Assembly (NCBI RefSeq): GCF_963678635.1
Contig: NW_026971570.1
Span: 1-22,159, forward strand
Length of the DNA: 22,159 bases
Direction of reading: 5' to 3'
Origin: Symsagittifera roscoffensis
Taxonomy: Eukaryota; Xenacoelomorpha; Acoela; Convolutidae
The translations under genes were made by a program, and so were the position numbers. The notes beneath the pieces were generated by a model that searched no databases, was not told the DNA's origin, and saw nothing but the letters and a program-made list of their open reading frames with translations. Of this stretch, positions 1 to 10,260 are shown piece by piece; positions within the stretch are counted from its first letter, which is position 1, and each line of letters begins with the position of its first letter.

Positions 1-5
1 GTTTT

Positions 6-1710
6 GATAGATTGGGTTCTGCGTTCTCAGAAGCCAAAATTCCAATAAAATTTCGCTAGCTAGTTTTCATTCTTAGTATCGCTGAGAGTATCAAACTCAT
101 ATCCGTTTCAAACTCTGTCGTCAAAAGTCATTAGACAGCTATGATCTCTTTTTTTTACAGACAAAGAATATAAGAAAATAAGTGTCATATACAGGCTAAA
201 CATCGTTTTATCATAGTTTGTTATTGTTATGCTTTTCTTCGATTGTTCGAGTTGGCACTAGTTCTTCTGCTCAATTTTTTCAAAAAATTTGTTTCCTAAT
301 TTTTTAATGTAAAAGGTTACACAAGCAATAGTGTTTTTGATGCAGTCTAATTTTCAAAGTTTTTCTTCAGTTAATCTTTTTGTTAAGTTGTTGTTTTGAC
401 CTAAAAGTGCTTCCAGATTTATCATCAAATTGAACAAAAATTTGGTTGTTTTTGGGTTCTTTTTTGTTCTCGACACAAAATCATGTACCATTTTGCAATC
501 ATGTACAGAATTTCGAACTCCTAGCCTTGTTTGCAATTTTCAATTTCAGAAAAGTTTGTCTTATTCATTGGGCACCGATTTTTCGATCTTTATTTGGCTG
601 TGAGGATGGTCCAGAATTATTGGTGCGTTAAATTTTTTCAATCTCAGAAAAGAAACTAATCCACGATTACGCAATTTTTGACATATCCTGTTAGGTTTCA
701 AACAAAGCTTTCATTCAGCATAATAAATCAGTTAGAATAACCTGTTTTTGAAAATTTACTATCAAATTCCATAGTTTTCCAAGCATCTCGCAATTGCATT
801 GAGAGTAATAACTAACAAACTTACAAAACAAACCAGGAGCAATAATATGTTTTTGTTCCAGGGACTTATCAATTTTAATTGATTTTCTGTTTTTATGTAT
901 AAAGAATGCTGGGGAAAATGAAAGAAACGCGAGTTGATTTTAGTTTACATTGAATGTTCTGATCAAAGAGTACAATTTGATAAAAACTTAGATATGGATA
1001 AACTCAGTTCTTTTTTTCAATTTTAGCTAGTGATACATCTTGGTACTTAAATTCTAACTTGCAAGTTTAATATTTTAATGTTTGTGGAAATGAAATCCCT
1101 TCCCTGTATATTTATATCCATTCAAATTTGACTGAAATTCGTGTTTGAGTTTGTGCCGAATAACCACTGTTAGTACCAAAATGGAAAAATTGATATTCCC
1201 TTTTAGATGAGTTTCTTTTAGTTTAAACTTTGTATGTTAGAAGCTAAACAAAAGACACAATTTATGTCATCGGTCTCATCGGTTACATTTTAACATTGGC
1301 AAAATTTACATTTCATCAAAATTCCCACTCTACTAGCTCTCCTCATTGTATGGTGGGTAAATTAACGTTTTTTGTTTCAGCAAAACACTGAAATTTTAGA
1401 TAAATAGAAATGCCTGAATTTATTGTTAGAAAGTTGTTCGATTCTTACATTCAAATTGGTAGCAAACTATGTTAATATTCATGAAAAAGATTAAAGTTAA
1501 ATGTTGAAAAAGGATTTGTGTAAATTCAAACTCAAATCGTCAGAAATTAAAAATAAAAGTGGAGTTTTTAGTTTTCTTTACTTTTTTGAGCGTTATGTTC
1601 CTCCTTCTTGTCCTTGATGTCATATAAGATTTGATTCAATTTAGACTCGCAGTCTCGACTTTGGTAGTACTCATTATCATTGAACCCAGCTAGCAATTGT
1701 GTTCAGTGTT
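6..1710. repeat. Array copy 1 (long unit), mosaic: old left half, recent right half
   Basis: The first ~900 bases differ visibly from copies 2-4 and share variants with the old copies 5-6, for example gtcttattc at about 558, caatctcag near 640 and actaatcc near 655. From about 915 on the copy becomes nearly identical to copy 2. It lacks the ttgaact stretch found after the start phrase in the other long copies. Confidence 0.9.
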
Positions 1711-3431
1711 GATAGATTGGGTTCTGCTTGAACTGTTCTCAGAAGCCAAAATTCCAATGAAATTTCGCTCGCTAATTTTCTTTCTTATTTGAAATTTGTT
1801 AAGTTTAACTGAGAGTATCAAACTCAAAACCGTTCCAAACTCTGCCGTCAAAAGTTATTAGTCAGCTCTGATCTCTTTTTCTTTACAGAAAATGAATGTA
1901 AGGAAAATAAGTGTCATACACAGGCTAAACATCGATTTATCATAGTTTGTTATAGTTATGTTTTCTTCGATTGTTCGAGTTGGCACTAGTTCTTCTGCTC
2001 AATTTTTTCAAAAATTTTGTCCTAAATTTTTTTATGTAAAAGCTTACACAAGCAATAGTTTTTTTGATGCAGTCAACTTTTGCTTCATTTAACCTTTTTG
2101 TTAACTAGTTGTTGTTTCGACATAAAAGTGTTTCCAGATTTATCATCAAATTAAACAAAAATTCGGTTCTTTTTGGGTTCTTTTTTGTTTTCGACACAAA
2201 TTCATGTACTACTTTGCAATCATGTACAAAATTGTTAACTCCTGACCTTGTTTGCAATTTTTAATTTCAAAAAATTTTGTTGTTTCTTGGGGTCTGATCT
2301 TTCGATCTTTATTTGACTTTGAGGATAATCCAAATTTGGTGTTGTGTTATTTTTTTTGCTCTCAGTAAAGAAATTAACCCATTTTAACGCAATTTTTGAC
2401 ATATCCAGTTAGGTTTCAACCATAACCTTCATTCAGCATAATAAATTAGTTGGAATGGATTAATCTGTTTTTGAAAGTTTACTATCAAGTTCCATAGTTT
2501 TCCAAGCTTCTCGCAATTGCAATAAAAGTAATAACTAACAAACTTATAAAACAGACTATGCGCATTAATGTGTTTTTGTTCCAGGGACTTATCAATTTCA
2601 ATTGATTTTTTTTATCTATTAAGTCTGCTGAGGAAAATGAAAGAAACGCGAGTTGATTTTAGTTTACATTGAATGTTCTGATCAAAGAGTACAATTTGAT
2701 AAAAACTTAGATATGGATAAACTCAGTTCTTTTTTTCAATTTTAGCTAGTGATACATCTTGGTTCTTTTAATTCTAACTTGCAAGTTTAATATTTTAATG
2801 TTTGTGGAAATGAAATCCCTTCCCTGTATATTTATATCCATTCAAATTTGGCTGAAATTCGTGTTTGAGTTTGTGCCGAATAACCACTGTTAGTACCAAA
2901 ATGGAAAAATTGATATTCCCTTTTAGATGAGTTTCTTTTAGTTTAAACTTTGTATGTTAGAAGCTAAACAAAAGACACAATTTATGTCATCGGTCTCATC
3001 GGTTACATTTTAACATTGGCAAAATTTACATTTCATCAAAATTCCCACTCTACTAGCTCTCCTCATTGTATGGTGGGTAAATTAACGTTTTTTGTTTCAG
3101 CAAAACACTGAACTTTTAGATAAATAGAAATGCCTGAATTTATTGTTAGAAAGTTGTTCGATTCTTACATTCAAATTGGTAGCAAACTATGTTAATATTC
3201 ATGAAAAAGATTAAAGTTAAATGTTTGAAAATGGATTTGTGTAAATTCAAACTCAAATCGTCAGAAATTAAAAATAAAAGTGGAGTTTTTAGTTTTCTTT
3301 ACTTTTTTGAGCGTTATGTTCCTCCTTCTTATCCTTGATGTCATATAAGATTTGATTCAATTTAGACTCGCAGTCTCGACTTTGGTAGTACTCATTATCA
3401 TTGAACCCAGCTAGCAATTGTGTTCGGTGTT
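1711..3431. repeat. Array copy 2 (long unit)
   Basis: Nearly identical to copy 3 over its length by eye. A small deletion near 2073 removes part of the sequence that reads tctaattttcaaatt in copy 3. Around 2660-2720 it shares variants with copy 1 (gattttagtt, tgttctgatc) where copies 3 and 4 read gattttggtt and tgtttcgatc. It has no coding content that I can support. Confidence 0.92.
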
Positions 3432-5159
3432 GATAGATTGGGTTCTGCTTGAACTGTTCTCAGAAGCCAAAATTCCAATGAAATTTCGCTCGCTAATTTT
3501 CTTTCTTATTTGAAATTTGTTAAGTTTAACTGAGAGTATCAAACTCAAAACCGTTCCAAACTCTGCCGTCAAAAGTTATTAGTCAGCTCTGATCTCTTTT
3601 TCTTTACAGAAAATGAATGTAAGGAAAATAAGTGTCATACACAGGCTAAACATCGATTTATCATAGTTTGTTATAGTTATGTTTTCTTCGATTGTTCGAG
3701 TTGGCACTAGTTCTTCTGCTCAATTTTTTCAAAAATTTTGTCCTAAATTTTTTTATGTAAAAGCTTACACAAGCAATAGTTTTTTTGATGCAGTCTAATT
3801 TTCAAATTTTGCTTCAGTTAACCTTTTTGTTAACTAGTTGTTGTTTCGACATAAAAGTGTTTCCAGATTTATCATCAAATTAAACAAAAATTAGGTTCTT
3901 TTTGGGTTCTTTTTTGTTTTCGACACAAATTCATGTACTACTTTGCAATCATGTACAAAATTGTTAACTCCTGACCTTGTTTGCAATTTTTAATTTCAAA
4001 AAAATTTGTTGTTTCTTGGGGTCTGATCTTTCGATCTTTATTTGACTTTGAGGATAATCCAAATTTGGTGTTGTGTTATTTTTTTTGCTCTCAGTAAAGA
4101 AATTAACCCATTTTTACGCAATTTTTGACATATCCAGTTAGGTTTCAACCATAACCTTCATTCAGCATAATAAATTAGTTGGAATGGAATAATCTGTTTT
4201 TGAAAGTTTACTATCAAGTTCCATAGTTTTCCAAGCTTCTCGCAATTGCAATAAAAGTAATAACTAACAAACTTATAAAACAGACTAGGCGCATTAATGT
4301 GTTTTTGTTCCAGGGACTTATCAATTTCAATTGATTTTTTTTATCTATTAAGTCTGCTGAGGAAAATGAAAGAAACGCGAGTTGATTTTGGTTTACATTG
4401 AATGTTTCGATCAAAGAGTACATTTTGATAAAAACTTAGATATGGATAAAATCAGTTCTTTTTTTCAATTTTAGCTAGTGATACATCTTGGTACTTTTAA
4501 TTCTAACTTGCAAGTTTAATATTTTAATGTTTGTGGAAATGAAATCCCTTCCCTGTATATTTATATCCATTCAAATTTGGCTGAAATTCGTGTTTGAGTT
4601 TGTGCCGAATAACCACTGTTAGTACCAAAATGGAAAAATTGATATTCCCTTTTAGATGAGTTTCTTTTAGTTTAAACTTTGTATGTTAGAAGCTAAACAA
4701 AAGACACAATTTATGTCATCGGTCTCATCGGTTACATTTTAACATTGGCAAAATTTACATTTCATCAAAATTCCCACTCTACTAGCTCTCCTCATTGTAT
4801 GGTGGGTAAATTAACGTTTTTTGTTTCAGCAAAACACTGAACTTTAGATAAATAGAAATGCCTGAATTTATTGTTAGAAAGTTGTTCGATTCTTACATTC
4901 AAATTGGTAGCAAACTATGTTAATATTCATGAAAAAGATTAAAGTTAAATGTTTGAAAAAGGATTTGTGTAAATTCAAACTCAAATCGTCAGAAATTAAA
5001 AATAAAAGTGGAGTTTTTAGTTTTCTTTACTTTTTTGAGCGTTATGTTCCTCCTTCTTATCCTTGATGTCATATAAGATTTGATTCAATTTAGACTCGCA
5101 GTCTCGACTTTGGTAGTACTCATTATCATTGAACCCAGCTAGCAATTGTGTTCGGTGTT
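3432..5159. repeat. Array copy 3 (long unit)
   Basis: Spaced 1721 bp from copy 2 and 1728 bp from copy 4. Its stretch 4214-4423 is repeated exactly 1729 bases later in copy 4, including a short minus-strand open frame that is broken in the other copies, so that frame is not a gene. Its left half and the left half of copy 4 are the most similar pair in the array. Confidence 0.92.
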
Positions 5160-6895
5160 GATAGATTGGGTTCTGCTTGAACTGTTCTCAGAAGCCAAAA
5201 TTCCAATGAAATTTCGCTCGCTAATTTTCTTTCTTATTTGAAATTTGTTAAGTTTAACTGAGAGTATCAAACTCAAAACCGTTCCAAACTCTGCCGTCAA
5301 AAGTTATTAGTCAGCTCTGATCTCTTTTTCTTTACAGAAAATGAATGTAAGGAAAATAAGTGTCATACACAGGCTAAACATCGATTTATCATAGTTTGTT
5401 ATAGTTATGTTTTCTTCGATTGTTCGAGTTGGCACTAGTTCTTCTGCTCAATTTTTTCAAAAATTTTGTCCTAAATTTTTTTTATGTAAAAGCTTACACA
5501 AGCAATAGTTTTTTTGATGCAGTCTAATTTTCAAATTTTGCTTCAGTTAACCTTTTTGTTAACTAGTTGTTGTTTCGACATAAAAGTGTTTCCAGATTTA
5601 TCATCAAATTAAACAAAAATTAGGTTCTTTTTGGGTTCTTTTTTGTTTTCGACACAAATTCATGTACTACTTTGCAATCATGTACAAAAGTGTTAACTCC
5701 TGACCTTGTTTGCAATTTTTAATTTCAAAAAAATTTGTTGTTTCTTGGGGTCTGATCTTTCGATCTTTATTTAAATTTGAGGATAATCCAAATTTGGTGT
5801 TGTGTTATTTTTTTTGCTCTCAGTAAAGAAATTAACCCATTTTTACGCAATTTTTGACATATCCAGTTAGGTTTCAACCATAACCTTCATTCAGCATAAT
5901 AAATTAGTTGGAATGGAATAATCTGTTTTTGAAAGTTTACTATCAAGTTCCATAGTTTTCCAAGCTTCTCGCAATTGCAATAAAAGTAATAACTAACAAA
6001 CTTATAAAACAGACTAGGCGCATTAATGTGTTTTTGTTCCAGGGACTTATCAATTTCAATTGATTTTTTTTATCTATTAAGTCTGCTGAGGAAAATGAAA
6101 GAAACGCGAGTTGATTTTGGTTTACATTGAATGTTTCGATCAAAGAGTACATTTTGATAAAAACTTAGATATGGATAAAATCAGTTCCTTTTTTTGATTG
6201 TAGCTAGTGGTACATCTTGGTATTTTTTAATTCTAACTTGCAGTTTAATATTTAAATGTTTGTGGATATGAAATCCTTTCCCTGTATATATATATATATA
6301 TATATCAAATTCAAAATTAACTGAAATTCGTGTTTGAGTTTGTACCGAATAACCACTGTTAGTACCAAAATTATCGTCAACAGTTGTGTAACCTATAATT
6401 TTAAAACTTTCTCTGTTCACAGAAATGGTGCTTGATATGGATTTATAGAGCTGTAGATACAACGTAGTACATTTTAACTTTGGCAAATTTTACATTTCAT
6501 CAAATTTTCCACTCTACTAGCTCTCCTCATTGTATGGTGGCTAAATTAACAGTTTTTGTTTCAGCAAAACACTAAAATTTTAGATATAAAATGCCTGAAT
6601 TTATTGATAGACAGTTGTTCGATGCTTACATTCAAATTGGTAGCAAATTATGTTAACATTTATGAAAAAGATTAAAGTTGGTTGTTTGAAAAAGACTTTT
6701 TATTCAAATTTAAACTCAAATTGTCACAACTCAAAAATAAAAAGTGGAATTTTCCGTTACCTTCACTTTTTTGAGCGTTTTGTTCATCCTTCTTGTCCTT
6801 GATATCATATAAGATTTGATTCAATTTTTACTCGTTGTCTTGACTTTGTTAGTACTCATCATCATTGAACCCAGATAGCATTTGTGTTCAGAATT
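5160..6895. repeat. Array copy 4 (long unit), mosaic: recent left part, old right part
   Basis: Nearly identical to copy 3 until about 6185, then diverges abruptly, with many substitutions and indels. The right part carries a TA microsatellite at 6285-6305 where copies 1-3 have tatatttatatcc. Near 6360-6475 it keeps sequence between agtaccaaaa and the later cattttaac landmark that copies 1-3 have lost, but lacks other parts retained in copy 5. Confidence 0.9.
6285..6305. repeat. (TA) microsatellite, about 10 repeats
   Basis: Twenty-one bases of alternating T and A inside the diverged right part of array copy 4. The equivalent place in copies 1-3 reads tatatttatatcc, so the run expanded in this copy only. 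Confidence 0.9.
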
Positions 6896-8497
6896 GATTC
6901 ATTAGTTTCTGCTTGAACTGTTCCTAGAAGCAAAAATTCCAGTGAAATTTTGCTAGCTCTTTTTAATTCTTATTGGGATTTCGTTAAGTTTGACTGAGAG
7001 TTTCAAACTCAAAACTGGCTCAATTTTGTCGTCAAATGTCATAAGACAGATCTAATCTCTTTTCATTATGGAAAATGAATATCAGAAAACAAGTGTCATA
7101 CACACGCTAAATATCGTTTCATCATAGTTTGATATAGTTATATTTTCTTCGGTTGAACAAGTTGGCACTAGTTCTTCTGCACATTTTTTTTCCAAAGTTT
7201 TCTGATCTAGAAGCTTACACCAGCAATAGTAATTTTTTTGCAGTCTAATTTTCAAAGTTTTGCTTCCGTTAATCTTTTTGTTAATTTGACGTTTCGAATT
7301 TAAAAATGCTTCCAGATTTATCATCAAATTGAACAAAATTAAGGGATTGTGAATTTTGCTATTTTGACCATTGAAAAACGGTTGGGGTTATTCGGTTGTT
7401 TTTAGGTTCCTTTTTGTTCTCGACACAAAATCATGTACAACTTTGAGATCATGTACAATATTTCAAACTCCTGGCCTTATTTCAATATTTCAAACTAAAA
7501 CTTGTCTTATTCTTGGTGTCTGACCTTTCGAACTTTATTTGTCTTTGAGGATGATCCAGAGTTGCTGTTGTGTTAATTTTTTTCAATCTCAGTAAAAAAA
7601 ACTAATCCATGTGTACGCAATTTTCGCCATATCCTGTTAGGTGTCCTTCATAAGCGTTCTTCAGTATAGAAAATCAATTGGAATAATCTGTTTTGGAAGG
7701 CTTACGATCAAATTCCAAAGTTTTCCAAGCTTCTCGCAATTGCATAAAAAGTAATACCTAACAAACTTACAAAAAATACTCGGCGCCTTAATGTGTTTTT
7801 GTTCCAAGGAATTGTCAATTTAATTGATTTTCTTTTTTCTATGAATTAAGCCTGCTGGAGAAACTGAAAAAACGCGTGTTGATTTACATTGAATGTTTTG
7901 ATCAAAGGGGATATTTTGACAAAATTTTAGATATGAATAATTTCAGATCTTTCTTCAAATTTTAGCTAGCGGTACATCTTGGTATAACCCGAATAACCAC
8001 TGTCAGTACCAAATTTATTGTCAAAAGTTGTATAACCTGCAAATTCAAATTTTTTTTTGATGACAAAAACGGTGTTTGAGTTACATTTTTTGAGCTGTAA
8101 AGAGAGCTTTTTTCAGGTTTGCTCATAACTCAAAACTATTTAGCAAGCATGTTGCTCCAGTGTCTAATACAAATTGGATTTCCAGACGATTATATCTATT
8201 TTGTCACAAATGGTACTCATCTTGTTGAAAATGAAAAAGATGCTGTTTTCCTTTTAGATGAATTTCTTTAAGTTTAAATTTTCTATGTTGGAAACTGAAC
8301 AAAAAGCAAAATTAATTTCATCGATCTCATTGGTTACATTTTCACGTTCGCAAATTTCACATTTCATCAAAATTTCCACTCTTTTAGTTCTCCTCACTGT
8401 ACGGTGGGTAAATTAACGTTCCTTCCAGCGCAACACTGAACTTTTAGGTATAAAACTGCCTGAATTTCGAACGATTATAGACTTGTAAGACTATAAT
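6896..8497. repeat. Array copy 5, diverged long unit joined to the short form
   Basis: Clearly related to the other long units from the start phrase (gattcattagtttctgc) onward but much diverged. At about 7984 it jumps from the acatcttggtat landmark directly to aataaccactg, skipping roughly 100 bases present in other copies. At about 8040-8240 it has around 200 bases (ending near aaaagatgctgttttcc) that copies 1-3 lack. Near 8461-8497, cctgaattt is followed by a junction that leads straight into the next short copy. Confidence 0.85.
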
Positions 8498-9607
8498 ATT
8501 TCAAGCACCTGGCCTTGTTTGAAGTTTTCAGTTTCAAAAAATTGTCTCATCTATTGGGCTCCGATCTTTCTATCTTTGTTTGAGTTTGAGGATGGTCCAT
8601 AGTTGCTGGTGTGTTAACTTTTTTCGATTTCAGTAAAGAAATTAGTGCAGGTTTACCCAATTTTTGCCATATCTTGTTATCTGTCATTCATAACCGTCAT
8701 TCAGTATAGTAAATCAGTTAGATTACTGTGTTTTAAAGGTATGCGATCAAATTTCAAGGTTTTCTAAGCTTCTCGCTATTGCATAAAAACAGTTACCAAC
8801 AAACTTACAAAATATACTAAACGCATTAAGGTACTTTCGTTCCAGGGAATATCAAATTTTGAAGATGTTCCTTTTTAGTAAGGAGAAATGGAAAGAACGC
8901 GTGTTGATTTTGGCTCACATTGATTGTTTTGTTCAAAGAGTACATTCTGATGAAAAGTTAGATATAGACAAATTCAGCTATTTTTTAAATTTAACTACTG
9001 GTACATCTTGGTACTTTTGAATTCTAACTTACCAGTTAATTATTTTAAATTTTATCGAAATGATATCCATTTCTATGATATTTAGATCCCATCCAATTTT
9101 GGCTGAAACTCGTGTTTGAATTTGTATCAAAAAAACAATTGTCAGTACTGAAATTGTCGTCAAAAGTTATATAACTTATAAATTTAAACTTTGTTCTGTT
9201 GACAAAAACGGAGTTTGATATAGATTTACTGAGCTGTAGAGACAGTGTTCCAGTGTCTAATATAATTGGAATTTCCAGACGATTATTTCTATTTTGTTTC
9301 CAATGGTACTCGTTTTGTTGTAAGCGAAAAAAAATGCTATTTCTCTTTTAAATGAAATTTTTTTTAATTTGAACTTTGTATGTTGGAAGCTAAAAAAAGG
9401 CCACAATTACTGTCATCGGTCTCAATGGCTACAATTTCACATTCGCCAATTTCACAATTCTTTTTCATCAAAATTTCCACTCTACTAGTTCTCCTCATTG
9501 TACGGATTGTACGGTGGGTAAATAAACGTGCTTTTCAGCGAAACACAGAATTTTTAGAGATAAAAGTGCCTAAATTTCGAACGAATCTAACCTCGTAAAA
9601 TTTTAGT
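8498..9607. repeat. Array copy 6, short (1110 bp) unit
   Basis: Starts at atttcaagcacctggcc, a landmark that lies about 565 bases inside the long unit, and runs through to the cctaaatttcgaacga junction. It therefore lacks about 870 bases of the long form but keeps the ~200-base segment missing from copies 1-3. The strongly divergent sequence suggests it is older than copies 2-4. A small 9-base tandem duplication (ttgtacgga/ttgtacggt) occurs near 9507-9524. Confidence 0.85.
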
Positions 9608-10260
9608 ATTTCAAACTCCTGGCCTTTTTTGCAGTTTTTAATTTCAAAAACCAATAATCGTATTTATTGAGCCCTGATCTTTCTATCTTTATTTGACTTT
9701 GAGGATGGTCCAATATTGTTGGTAAGTTACCTTTTTTCGATCTCAGTAAAGAAAATAGTCCAGGTTTACGCATTTTTTGCCCTATTCTGTTAGTTGTCAT
9801 TCATAACCGTCATTCAGTATAGTAAATCAGTTGGATTACTGTGTTTTTAAAGGTATACGATCAAATTATGATGTAATTTCGTTCCAGAGACTTACAAATT
9901 TTTGAAGATGTTCCTTTTTCAGTAACTATGCCTGCTGGAGCAATTGAAAGAACGCGTATTGATCTTGGCATAAATTGAATGTTTTATTCACAGAATACTA
10001 TTTGATGAAAACTTGGATATGCAAAACTTGGATATTTTTAAACTTCTGGTACATCTTGATACTTATTAATTCTAACCTACTTGGTACTTATTCATTCTAA
10101 CCTACCTTTTAATTTTCATGGAAATTAAACCCCTTTCTATTATATTTAGATCCCATCCAACTTTGGCTGAAATTCATCTTTGAATTTTTACCGAATAACC
10201 ACTGTTAGTACAAAAATTATCGTCAAAAGTTGTATAACCTGTAAGTTCAAGTTTCTTTTA
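9608..10260. repeat. Array copy 7, truncated short unit
   Basis: Begins at atttcaaactcctggcc, the same phase as copy 6, and follows it to about agttgtataacctgtaagttc, after which similarity stops at roughly 10260. This is the right edge of the array. It contains short local duplications, such as acttggatat twice near 10012-10033 and tacttatt..ttctaacctac twice at 10060-10080 and 10085-10105. Confidence 0.82.

Larger units (their letters stand above)
1..10260. repeat. Tandem array of long (1.1-1.7 kb) non-coding units, seven copies visible
   Basis: The start phrase gatagattgggttctgc or a recognisable relative recurs at 6, 1711, 3432, 5160 and 6896, giving spacings of 1705, 1721, 1728 and 1736 bp. 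Beyond about 8497 two shorter copies follow, spaced 1110 bp (8498 to 9608), and the last is cut off near 10260. Order of the landmarks is the same in every copy, all in the same orientation. No open frame is conserved across copies and the units are T-rich with frequent stops, so this is satellite-like or segmentally duplicated non-coding DNA. The unit is long for a classical satellite. The left end of the window falls at a unit start, so the array very likely continues upstream. Confidence 0.95.

Noticed and set aside
1436-1446. GTTCGATTC in the array units, resembling a tRNA-type B box
   Set aside because: No A box at the right distance, no cloverleaf can be drawn, and the motif is altered in the diverged copies.
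4214-6152. Identical 69-codon minus-strand open frames at 4214-4423 and 5943-6152
   Set aside because: They are the same stretch of two near-identical array copies; the frame is broken in copies 1, 2 and 5, so it is not maintained as a gene.
1-10260. CRISPR array or bacterial tandem repeat
   Set aside because: Units are over 1 kb with no short repeat/spacer alternation, and the neighbouring gene is spliced.
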